In this document: in pieces, positions 37,801 through 49,700 of the stretch | Position numbering within the stretch: the first letter of the stretch is position 1 | Layout: the number at the start of each line of letters is the position of its first letter | Source: Aquila chrysaetos chrysaetos | Taxonomy: Eukaryota > Chordata > Aves > Accipitriformes > Accipitridae | Direction: 5' to 3' | DNA length: 64,000 bases | Assembly: GCF_900496995.4 (NCBI RefSeq) | Contig: NC_044030.1 | Coordinates: 75,990,017 to 76,054,016 of the forward strand | Position numbers and translations under genes: made by a program | The notes under the pieces: generated by a model | Seen by the model: the letters and a program-made list of their open reading frames with translations, nothing else | What the model was told of the DNA's origin: nothing | Database searches by the model: none

Positions 37801-40680
37801 AGTGTTGTCAAACCTGGGTGGGCATTTTAATGTGTCTTATACATTTTTCTATTGTGTAAGGGCATTTCCCTCCGTGTGCGCGAGTCTGCTGGGTGTCCAT
37901 TGTTTATATCCTTCGCTGGTGTTATCTCCAAATTCCTCCTCTTCTCCAAGGGAGTAGATTTCTCCACAACAACTTCTCTTCCAGGCTCAGAAAAGACATC
38001 TTCGTGGGGCCACTGGCAAGGCACACAGCTCTGCTCATGGGCTGCCGGGGGGGGTGAGTGCTTCTGCAGGGAGGAAGCCTATATTGTGCTTTTTTTGAGA
38101 AATAATAGGAAAATTGCAATACCTCAGGAGGGAGGGGGATGCCGAGCTGCTCTGCCAAGGGCAGATCTTGCACACCAGGCTGTGCAATGGAGAACCAACT
38201 CTCTGAATAGACTGAAATCTGCAGCCTCCATTTCCACTGTGATTTTAGCCTGTGGTTATGAGTTTCAGGATTTTCTGTAAAGGAGCACTTTGGTTGCAAT
38301 AGCCGCAGCAGACTTTGTCTGCAGCTGTTTATTGCTTTTTGTTGATGCAATTGGTGATGTCAAGTCCCAGTCTGTATCTTTGCATCTCTCGGGAAAGCAA
38401 GACACATTCAGCTGTGAAAATAACACATTCTGGTGGGGAGGGAAGAAAAGGCAACATTTAGTCTTGGATTTGTTGAAACTGTTGTTTGTCACCTATCCCC
38501 TCCATTTTAGCTCACAGTTCGAATAGCCTCCCTATGCTCCCTGTGGTGCTGAAAAAAATGCAAGACCTTAGATGCTCTGTTATTTTAAGATTAAAACAAC
38601 ATTGAGCTGGCCCACATTATGCAACTAAGAGTTGTACTTTGTAGTTTTGTGATTTTGTATACCATTAACCTTTTTTTAGCTGACTACATTCTTCTTGTTT
38701 TTGCCAAATGTCCGTAACTCAAGGGTTACGATCACTGATGCCCCATAACATATACTGGGGAAATTTTCAGAATTGTGGTCAGATTGGTATGGAAGTGATA
38801 AAGGGATGGTTTACTCTGTGGCAGGATCTGTCCGGAAAAGCAAAAGGTATCAGTTGGTTGCCTGCAAGCCTCTTGTCAACTCATTACAGATATTTCCTTT
38901 CTACTTAGTGTAATTTCTGTTCCTTTCTCCAGTAATGCTATTGTCATTGTGCCAGCTGAAAACCTTTTATACCTGCAGCTGCAGCTGGTCCCTGGGATCA
39001 GTTTAGGTCCTGTGTTTAACCACCTTCCTGTAACTTGGCCATGCAGGGCCAGCATTGTAGTCCTATGTCCATGCCTTTTCTAGGGACGCCTGTTAGGAGA
39101 TGACTTGCTTTTCACAAGTCAGTTGACAAAACAGAACAGAACTGCAGTGCAAGCCATTGCCAGAAAGTATGTGAATATTGTGACTTAAACCACAAGAAAG
39201 CCAAGCCTTTGCAAGTTGCAACAGAGGAGGCTCGCTGCATTTCACCCCAATGAGGGCAGCAGAGGTGACACCAACAAGAGTAGAAGAAACTGCTTCGTGT
39301 GGACACGGGCTTCAGCTGTGGGATCTGCGGGAACTGTGATGTTTGGTAAAGATGTTTTTATTTGTTTAACTGGAGCAGGTTCTTTGGTTCCTCTACACAG
39401 AAATGGTCTGTGCCTGTTTGCTGGTGAATCCTCCCCTCTCCTAGGTAAATGGGCATGTGATGTCATTACTCAAGGTCTCAGGGCAAGCAGGCTGCAGCTG
39501 CTCCACACAGCCCTGTGCAATGATAATACTTACTAACTTGGCATTTCTGGCACCTTCTGTCCACCAAGCTGCAATGCCACAGCTAAAGCACCACCTAAAA
39601 ACATCAGGATCATCAGCTGGGTGATGCTGATGATCCACCAGTCCCAATAAGTCATCTTCATGAGTAGCCAAAGTCACTCTCCTCAATACTCTCCTGTAGT
39701 GTTTCCCCAATTTTCAACCATTTTCAACTCAGGGACTCACAGAGCAGGAGGCAGTTTCTATATATTTAGTCAAAATAATGGATTTCTCTTCTGCAACTGT
39801 TCAGTTTCCCCTTTGACAGATGAAAACTTTATTATCCCTTGGCAAGTAGCTCCACGGTTCAAATAACCATTGTATGGGTAAAACTTACATTTATTTTATT
39901 TGCACCTGATTCTTACTCGCTTCATCTGATGCTCCCTGCTTCTTCTAATGTGCCAGTGATGTAATATTGGGTGGTACAGTGTAGTCATGCATTCTGAGGG
40001 TTTTCAGCTTGGCAGACTCCAATATGTTTTATGGACATTTATTTGGTAAAAGTTATTCCAGCACAAAAGTTCATCCTATAAAGTCTGTTTCTAATCCCTC
40101 ATATTGCTTAAATCTGATTTCTGGGACAAACATCTCTTAAAGTATATTTTCCCTTAAATAAAAAGTTTTTCATTTGTAGGAAAGAAATTATTGAGGGACT
40201 CACTTCTATTCAGGAGATTGCATGTTTGTAGAAGCAGGGAGGAATTGTGGCCAGATTTAGCATAGGCAGATCTGTACCTGCAAAGCTTGGGGCCTGTTTC
40301 TGCTGGCACAGGAATGGCTGACCACTGCTGTGACTTCCCGAAACATCCTTAGCTGCCTGCTATGGCATTGTTATGGATTTGTGGCAGATTTCCAGGCTCA
40401 CTCTGGCCGCCTTGGGCCACTGAGATGATGCACTTCTTTCCTACAGCTGGTTCTGCAGCCCCGCCGGTGGTTTCTGTGCAAGAGCTGTAACCTGTCCCTG
40501 GTCTCCAAAGAAGTGCCTCACCTGCTTTGCGTTGCCGTGTGAAAGGCTCTAGCAAGCCAACAGCCCAGCTCGATCGCCAGCCCTGGGGCAGTGCTGCCTG
40601 TGTGGTCATGGCTGGGGCCAGCTCCCCACATGAGTCTAGCCCTGAAGGCAAGCACCTCCTGGCCAGGCTCTTTCCACAGA
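34850..40680. other. Intronic stretch without genes
   Basis: No exon or RNA gene is recognised. The longest frame is 184 codons at 36859-37413 on the plus strand. It has mixed composition, no domain I recognise and a tract of alternating Val/Cys from a GTGTGTATGTGTATATAT sequence, so it is most likely chance. A TTG microsatellite is listed separately. Confidence 0.5.
35940..35962 (+). repeat. (TTG)7 microsatellite
   Basis: Seven perfect TTG units plus TT. On the minus strand they read as a poly-asparagine stretch in a chance frame. Confidence 0.9.
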
Positions 40681-40686
40681 CCCCAG

Positions 40687-41372
40687 TGTTGCCGAAATCC
40701 GGAATAAAACTCCTTAACAGCAATGAGAAGTTAAGAAGCAGGCACTTCGTTTATTGCAGCGCTGGATGCACGGGCGATAGTTCCACCTAGCGTGCATACC
40801 ACAGCTTTAGCACTAACAGGTTGTATAGAATAACTAATTGCATATTAATCAGATTAGTACACATATACATAAAAATGATTGCAACTAATTATCTTAGTAC
40901 TGCCTACATCTGATCATGCGCAATGAAGGATCCATTTGGGTCGAAGGGCTGCTTTTGCGACCACAGACCCATTTGAAGTTCTTGTTGGGTGTCCTTGAAG
41001 TCTTTGTTCTTGTCCTTGTTCTTTGATCTTGAAGCTTAGCGCAATTTCAGTCACATGTGATCAATTTCAACATTGTTCTCATCTAGTGTACAGGAACATC
41101 TAGTCATAAGAGCAAAGAACTGCAAAACTTATGAGTAAATACTAGTTAATCACTTAATACACTCTTGTAATTACCTCTATTAGCTAGTCCCCTGGCTACA
41201 CTCTTGTCTATTGTTTCAATCATGTTAGTTCTTAAACACAAAATTTGACAGAAAATATATGAGGTTTCTATGGTTATACCCATCATGATTCATTGTACCT
41301 CACACAATTCCCTGTAGTTACAATTTTAACTTGTAAGTACAAAACTGATTTTTGTATTGTAACACCAGGACA
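40687..41372 (-). mobile_element. Solo LTR of an avian endogenous retrovirus
   Basis: On the minus strand the element starts TGTCCTGGTGTTACAAT and ends TTCCGGATTTCGGCAACA. It therefore has the TG...CA ends of a retroviral LTR, with TGT/ACA as a minimal inverted repeat, and is about 686 bases long. Near its 3' end the minus strand has GCAATAAACGAAGTGCCTGC, which holds a polyadenylation signal (plus-strand complement at 40750-40755). About 65 bases lie beyond that signal, consistent with the end of R plus U5. The wording of this R-U5 segment resembles LTRs of avian ERV families, but I cannot name the family. I see no gag, pol or env sequence on either side, so this looks like a solo LTR from recombination. 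The flanks (CCCAG on the left, CTGTT on the right) do not form a target-site duplication. It is antisense to CCBE1. Confidence 0.8.
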
Positions 41373-43708
41373 CTGTTTCACCACTTGGCTCATGCAACAA
41401 ACTCATCCTCGCCTCCCCTTTACCCGAAACGTGGCCGCAGGTAACCTGCACTGGTGGACCTGACGTTGCTGATGCCAAGGAGCAGCTCTTCAGTCATCCT
41501 TACTTAGGCTGGTGTATCGCCGTGCTGGGGCGAGCAGGGAACACGGGGGCTTCTGGCCTTTGTCAGCTTCCCAGAGAGGTGGGAGCCCAGCAAAGCAGTT
41601 TCTGTTCACTGGGCTGGGAGTGCAGTGAACCCCCACTGCGTCAGATGCGCGTGGAGGCTTGGGGAGAGGAGGAGAGCCTCTGAGTGCTGTGTCCTCTCTG
41701 GAGATGTAGGCTCTGCCACAGGCGTTTTCCTTAGGTGACTTATTTACACAGAACGGGGATCATGGGATTTGCTGATAAACTGTAGGAAAAGGGAGAGCTG
41801 GTGAAATGAAGGCTTCTTATCTCTGCGTGATGCGGCAAACGACCCACCATATAAATTACAGTTTTCACTAAGTGCTAATGGAGATGCTGTTCCTGAAAAG
41901 CAATGGCAAAGCCTGTGAAACATGCTAAGCAGCTGTGTGCTTTTTAACCAAACTGCTGGTAAATGACTCCTCAGATAACTACTTAGCTTGAGTATCTGTA
42001 AACTGTGGGTGTCATCTGGGTAGGAGGGGTGGGAGGCTGAGAAAAGGGCTTATTTCTGTGCTTTCCAGGATGTCCTCGGGTGGCTGTGAGAAGAGACACA
42101 GGCTGGATGCTAATGAGTTCTGCAGCTGCTGTGAGTGATGTTATTTTCCCACTGTCAGCACGGATGCCGTGTTGCCAGGCTGGGTGTTTTTAAGACAATG
42201 GATACCTATGATAGATGCCAAAGCTCCTTCAGTCTTTGTGGGCTTTTTTTCTTTGTCTCTTCTAGGATTTAAACCAGTTTTGCTCTTACAGAGCCTGGCA
42301 CTTTCTTTTAAGTATTTGACATCGTAGGCATAAAATGTGTATTTTTTAAGCTGTTGGCCGCATCTTTTAAATTCTGCTAATGACTGATTTTCACCTTGCC
42401 AGTGGGTTGTTATCCTGATCCCTGTTATCCCAAGTGCCCCAGACATGGGCTGGTGTGCCTACAGGGACTTGCAGAGCAAGTCTCACCAGATGCCCAGATA
42501 GCAGTGGTCTATATCGCATGGGGCCATCCTCTCTTGCGATTGCAAAGGATAGGTATCCCTCTGCAAACCACGTTTTCTGAAAAGTTCAGGGACAGGTTTC
42601 AGTACACATGGTTGAATCATGTCTTCCCCTAAACAAGAGTTAACTTTTATTATTTCTGGAGTTTCAAGCCTGTTGCTAGAATATTAACGCTACTAGTTTA
42701 TCTTTCTTGAGGCGGTATAATATTTTCTTGGCTATGTAACCCATCTTCCTGTGCAGCGAACAGATGTTTTCACTGGATTCCTTGCATCTCTGAGGTCTCT
42801 TTCCTGGATGTTTTACATTCAGTTAGAATTTATGAATGTGTAGAAGCTCCTTCTGGGATGTACTGCATTTCTTCCCAGCAAGTTTCCCAGGGTGCTGGGA
42901 TGTCTGTTGGCTTTCTGGTGTCTCTTGGACTTGTGTGAATATAACTTTCCAGAATGCTTTGTCAGCCAAGGGTCTTGCCACCTTAGGCAGCTGATAATTA
43001 ACAGGCATTAATTGTTACTAACAGCCAGGGCAGGTCTTTATCCTACTATTTCACTTCCTTCATGTTGGAAATTGCCAGCATTTTCATTCCGAATGTTTCT
43101 CTGTTTTTGAACTTCTCACCCCGTAACGTAACATCCGGTAATAACAGTGAATCATTAATTTGTACATCATAGTGCATGTGAAATAATGAGGGGGGTGGTT
43201 TGCTGGTCCTTAGTCCTTCAGCTTTGCTATACCAAGGCCTGTGGTTTTTTGCAGGCGTAAATACATTGCTGTCCCTCTGGATCAGTTTTGGGTTTCTACC
43301 CTTTACTTAAAGGTGCAGTTTTTTGAAGATGAGTATTTGTCATCTGTACTGTGATGGGCCTGACATGCCTGCACTGCCCCATGAGTAACAGCAAGTACAG
43401 CTAATCCGTGCTGTTCCTCATACGCTTTTCCAGTTGAACATACGCAAACAATTTGAGCTGAAACTTCAGCTTGGCAGTATTTGGGTAATAGCTCTGTGTA
43501 TGGGACGAAGCAGTCTTCCGCTATGGGATTACCTCATGGGAGAAGTCCTTCGATTCATTCCAGTTTGGCCTCAGAAATATGTTTTGGTTTAGTTGGTGAA
43601 TTTCTAAAAATGAAGTTAACACAACTAGGGCAATGGTTGAGATGAATGATTAATGAACACTGGTCCAGTTATAGCTGTTCTGTGCAGCTTTTTCATTATC
43701 TTAGCTAT

Positions 43709-43723
43709 GGAATAAAAAAAAAA
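43709..43723 (+). repeat. Poly-A run
   Basis: A run of about 13 A after GGAAT. It forms an AATAAA-like word, but there is no upstream gene sequence to suggest a retroposed transcript. Confidence 0.6.
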
Positions 43724-46700
43724 AAAATTCATATGTTGTTTTACAGCACATGCCCAGAACTAATTCTTAAACTTACTGATTTAAAAATAAATGTTAAGCT
43801 TATGTGTTTACAATCAAATTTATTATTTCAAAGTGGGGGTTTTTTGCATATCTTCTCTTTTTTTTTTCCCCTCCCCAATCTTTTTCTGGAGGAGAGTGTG
43901 GTATGTGTTATTGATGTCATTTATCCACTCTAACACATTAAGCAAACTTGGCAAAGGGAGGCATGAGTTGACTGCACTGACTGCACACAGAGGATGTGCC
44001 TTGGGCTGTCCTCTGGTCTCCATCTTTTATCTCACCCGGTCGTGCTGTGCCTGCCCCTAACTATCAGATTGTGAGCTTTAAAGCACTCAGCTTGGGAGCT
44101 TTTTCAGACTCAGACTTTGCATTTCAGTTTTCAGAACTTCTCAGCACTCCTAAGTCCCAGTTTGGAGTTAGAAAGAGATGTATGTGCTCAGTGCTGAGAA
44201 GACGGGATGTATCTGTGTCTTGTTCAGAAAAGTGCCGTATACGTCTTTAGAAGGGAGACTGTTTGGCTCAGGAGTGGGTCCTTCAATCACACTTGACACT
44301 CTTGGATCTTTTTGGCTTAGCTAATGCTGCTGGGTGTCATTAGGTGTGTTGTTCTGGGCTAAGCCCAAAGGGATTTTGGTATTGCAGTGGCTGACTTCTA
44401 GGCACCTGGCCACCTAATGAAGTCCAGATCCCAAAGTCAGACATCCAGACACATCCGGGAAAACAAAGGCCTGCAAGAGGGAGCACTGTGAAAGCCCATG
44501 AGATGGGGGCTGCTGCATGAGCAAACCAGTGGGGATTTATGTTAAGATGTTGCTCAGTGCAGCACCGGCTGCTAGGAGCCCTCTCCTGGAGCTGGGTGCT
44601 TAAGGCATTGCAGCCACCTTTTTTTAATGGAGAAAGCAGAAAGACCCTTGTGACAAGCCCTGCGTGACAGTGGGAGGTGTGCCTCTGGTGCTGGGTGCAC
44701 GGGGGCTTGGTGATGGCAGGAGCAAGACGCTGGTGCATGTGCCCCAGCAGAAGGGTCAGGGGCCTGGGGGCAAGCGGCAGCGTTGCCAATGTCAGAACTG
44801 GTGCTGGACTTGCATGCTTAGTCCTTACATTTATCTCACCTTCAGGAGGTAATTGGTGCTTCTCTCCAACTGCTTTGCAAAGGACTGGGCTGGATGAAAA
44901 AAGCTACATGGAATCTAGATATTGGCAAATCAACATTTAGATACTTGGCCTGTAAAGCTGTTCTAACGAAACCGTCCGTAACGCGTAATACACTCCGTCA
45001 TTTCACAAGGCTGAAATACCGCTTCAAATAAAAAGCAGCCATGCTGGCAAACGGTCTTCAAAGGCAGTGAAATAATCCCTAAGGGGAGATCTGCTTTTGT
45101 GAGGAATTCCCCAGCAGACGGCTGGGAGATCTTAACAAACAAGTCCTTTTAAACTGCCATGTACTTTGAAGCCTGAGTGAGCCTTCATTCATTTGGCACA
45201 AAAAGCAACAGTGAAGAGGGGGGGGCAAGGGGTGGAAAGGCTTAGTCAAGGTGAAAATGAAGTTGGGTCTTTACCCAAAGCCATTGTGGGTACAAATGAA
45301 TTGCTTCACTGGAGGTAATAAAAGATATGTTATCCCACATTTAATAAAAAGCAACAGTGAAAATACAAAGACCTCATTTCAGGCTTCAGTTATCTGATGT
45401 TTATTGCACACAGCCCTTTCTACCAGGACGGAGACCCAAGAAGTGTATTGCCCTTTGAAGTGTGGGCTGTGTGGCCAGTTGCCCGTTTGCTGTTTTATGT
45501 GATCCACTTTCATCTTCCCAGTAGCAGAGAGCTCTGCAGAGGGGAGAGGGTAGACAGGCTTCTGGATGAGCCCCAAAATGTGCACTGAGGACAGGGCAAA
45601 TGGGGGAGCGCTTCACCCTGGGGTGTAGGTAGAAAGGAGGATGCGGGGTGAGGCAGAGGCTGGGCTCAGTGAGATGCAGAGCACACACAGCTTTCAGCAG
45701 AAGTGGGATGCTTGGCAGGACTGTGAGGACCACAGGCTTTGCAGTGAAATGCACTGAGCAGAGCTATTGCGGAGTGAGTTTCTGTTCCCTTTGAGTAGGA
45801 ATAATACAACCTGTTCGTAATTTGTGCTTATCCTGCTAGTATTTTCAACTCTCATTGGAAACCGTTGAGTTATCTCCAGTGGTTAGATCATGGTATTTGG
45901 AAAAACAAGTTTCTTGATCGTGCATTTTCTGCTAACTAACTAAGGTATTCAGGTCTGTGGAAGAATCCCCACTAACATCAACAAGCATTGGAGTGGGGCC
46001 ATAGTCCAGTTCCAGGCAGTAATAAGCACTGCACACTTTTTCTATCAAAAGCAATTATTTTACAGATGAACTGTAATAAACTGGCTGAGAAGTTTACCTT
46101 TGTAATGCCATACAGGAAAAAAACATCAGTGGATTTGAATCACAGTCATGTTTAAATTTTCTTGTATAAAACAGTAACATACCTTTAAAGCTTATCTTAC
46201 AAAATATTTTTCCTTATGATAAAGCATTTTGCCTCATGTTTGCAAGCAAGCCCAAAAATTTTCAAGCAAATGCAATGGATTAAGATAGACTTTTTTCAAG
46301 GAATTGTGTTGTGACCGTTCTTAAAATAACATCTTTCCTCAAAAAGTAGATTGGTGTACTGTGATATCATTGTGGAGTCATGACTTTGAGAAACAAACTT
46401 ATTTATATTAATGAAAAATATTTCAGTTGAAAATGCTGTCAAAACAATCTCCAGGAAAGTCATTGTTGTGGACTGGAAAGAATGCTACTTCACATGTGTT
46501 TAATTATTGGGGGGGAAAAAATGAATCTTGCCTTGCATCACAAAAATCAATCCGCAATAACAGGAAATCCTGAGCCGTTTATGTAGAGGTTACTCTTTCA
46601 TTCTAACTGGCAATTGGTTCCAGCTTCTAAAACCTGTCTAATTCTCGACAGCTACAATAATACCGCCTCAGCCGGACTGTACACAGCAATACTCTGATCG

Positions 46701-49700
46701 TGAGTCTGCTTTTATGTTGTAAATCAAAAAAACCCAACCAACAATAGAAATGACTTGTCAGTATGGTCTGTTAGTTTTTGGTTATGAACAAAGAGGTCAG
46801 TAAAAATAGGAAAATGTCCAAATCCATGAGCAAGGGGCTGATTATTATCCTTCCTTCCTCAACCTGTGCATGCCTGTGCTTACACTAGCTGAGGAAATAA
46901 AAAAAGAGGTCTGGATTGCTGTTATTTGTGCTGCCCCAGAGTCCTGCATTCCCAGCCCCGGCGGAGGACACTATTGCATTAGTTACTGCACAAACAGAGC
47001 AGGAGGAACAGCCCCTGTGCCAAAACATTTGTGTTTTGGGGTCCAGATTAAAAGGCGGCAAGATGCGGACGCAGGACATTGGGGTAGTGCAAGGGAGCCA
47101 TGGGATGGTGTTGGTGGGACATCAGCAGCAAACCCCTTCAAAGCCTTTGGTGACACAACAGCAAAGGAAGTAATCAAGTGACTGTGCAGCAGCCGCTGTT
47201 TCCCAAGGGTCAAACGTGGAGATTTAAACCAAGACTGTGCAAGGTCTCCCTGCTAGTGAGTAGCATCAGCTCTCTCACCTGTGAGACACCTTGTTTGATA
47301 CTTATATATGCAGTGTCTGTATGACACCTTTTTTGTCATCTGCATAGATCATTTAACTAGGAAGTAATTTCACCAGCTCTCTTGCAGTGTTCAGTGTTTC
47401 TCCCACATATAACAGAATTGGTATAACATTGCTGCATGTATCTTGACATGGATGCTTTCAGTCTTGTCAGTAGATATACTGTGTATTTTTTGGATTCTGC
47501 TTTCTCTTTATGTTCCTTGTTTTTCACTTTCCGATCAGTTCTCTATAGCATGTGGGTTTTTATCCTCCTCTAATCCATTTTTCCACCTGTCACACACGCG
47601 CTTACAGATAGAGTGCTTGCTTAAAAAAACTCCACAAAACTAAATTATTGGGATCTTGGCACGGGGTAAAGCTTGCACAGGAAATCAAACCTCTCAAACA
47701 AGACAGTTGGTCACTGCCCAAACGGTGACAGGAGGCACCGTTGCAGGGGTGCTTGCAGTGGCCTTTCAGTGGGATGAGGTGAGACTCCCCAAACTGGTGG
47801 GCTGCTCAGCTCATACAGTCCTGCTGGCCATGCTCCAGTGCATGCATGATCCAGTGCTACCGATTATCTTAAAACTACATACAAAACATCTCCTACCTGC
47901 CTTAAAAATATACAAAAGACTCTCCTTCATGACCATCTCTGCATCCGCAAGAACAATTTCTACTGGCCATTTGGAAGTATCTTTCCTACGTTCAGCATTG
48001 GCTGCATTGAGGAGCCTCTGGGATGACCAGATTTTCCACCCTGATGTTAATGAGCACATTGAAGTGTACAAGTAGGGTCTATAAGCTGGCATATGCACAG
48101 CAGGGACAGACTGGGGGAACGTCTGGGCTGTCCAAAATCCCCACCTGGAGCCCCTCTGCAGCAGAGTCAAATGCTGTGGTGTGAAGCCAGCTAGGAGGTG
48201 CGTCAGTCCCCAGGTCTCATTCCAGGCTCTTGCCCCACCATGCAGAGACATGCTGGGGAGATCCTGGACCACCCGGGAAATTAATGACTTAAGTGTGGTG
48301 GGTGTGTGCGCAGGCACAGCCCATGATGCTTGGCTGCATCACAGCTGCAACTATAAGACAAGCTTGAATTTTATCCTTCTATCACAATTATAATTTAAAT
48401 TTCATAGATCTTACCATGTGCTTTGCAGCCTCTGGATTGAAAGGCAAGCACTCGCTGCCATCTTCCAGATCCAAGGCAGATGTCTACTTTTATCACTGCT
48501 TGTTTGCTAGTTGATAATTAGAAGAGAAAGTAAGGTAAGCAGCAGGCTCCACGTGTCGCACCCATTGGTACCCAGAGTGGCTCCCGAAGAGGATGATCTC
48601 AGACTACTTTATTTTCAGATTTGTTTTGGAAGACTTGCAAACAGCAAGGCATGTCCACACTGTTGCATGCTTTTCCACAGCCCGTAAAGTTCATGCTCTG
48701 CATCAGCTGCCACTTAGCTGATCTTGAAGGATCATTTTCCAGGCTGCGACACAACTCACATACAATTTCTTTTCCTTTGCCTGACCCAATTCCTCAAGCT
48801 CAGTGTTTGCTATTCATTTCCTCTTACAATGTTTGTACTGTGTATTTAGAGAAGAATATGATTCTCTCTTCTTTTCCTACATGTGGAGGCATTCTCCTTC
48901 TGCAGGGATTTTGTGAGGAGCAATCTTCCACTTACAGGGGACATCTTCTCTTCCTACGCTTTGCCAAGAAGTTCATAGACTGGTGTCCAAACACTGTCCT
49001 GCAGCTCCAGCATCACAAACCACCTGGTCTGCAGACAGGCAAGACTAAGATAATCCTCAGCCTGGATTTCTGCCATGGCTGGGCTGCTCACTGGGACAAC
49101 AGCACTGATCAGAGGTATAGAGCAGTTTCCATACAGGGAGGGATCGAACAGCTAAGGATTTATTTTGGAAAAGAAGCAACAGAGAAGGAGTAGTAGAGGT
49201 CTCTGAAGTCAGGAGTGAATCATGCGCTGCTTTTCATAATGCAAAATCTAGATGCAATTTATTAGATGTCTAATAGAATTACCAAGTGGTAGGTTCACAG
49301 ATGATAAAGTATACAAGGCTTCAGAAGAAAATTTAATTCAGGGAAGAAAAGTCCATCCTGAGCTCCTGGGCAACTTGAACATTGAGACACCCGCTCTGCC
49401 TTGCCTGCTCTATTACTTTTATAAATGATATCTGAGGAAGAGAGAGAGCTTTGTGGACACAAATGCTCCTTTTGCAAATAGTGGGTGAAACCTCTGCCAT
49501 GCAGATTGGAGGCTGTGGTTTATTAATAGTAGAAGAAAACAATATAGCAAACCTGTCTGTAGGACACCAAGCCCTGTCCCTCCTAGGGGCAGGCTGGGGA
49601 GTCGTTACAGGATTTGGGGCACTTGGGACTCCTGTTTTTTCGGAGGGGGCAGGAAGACAACCCCCCTCCCAACATCGGCTGGGTATTTTGGTATTGTCTT

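Noticed and set aside
45200..45361. Perfect 16-base direct repeat AAAAAGCAACAGTGAA (45200-45215 and 45346-45361)
   Set aside because: One such match is roughly expected by chance in 64 kb, and no structure surrounds it.
47656..48317. Overlapping frames of 139 codons (plus) and 168 codons (minus)
   Set aside because: Overlapping long frames on opposite strands suggest a locally stop-poor composition. Neither translation resembles a retroviral, LINE or cellular protein that I know.
48621..49193. 190-codon open frame, plus strand
   Set aside because: It shows no domain or motif I recognise and has no splice or promoter context. Most likely a chance frame.
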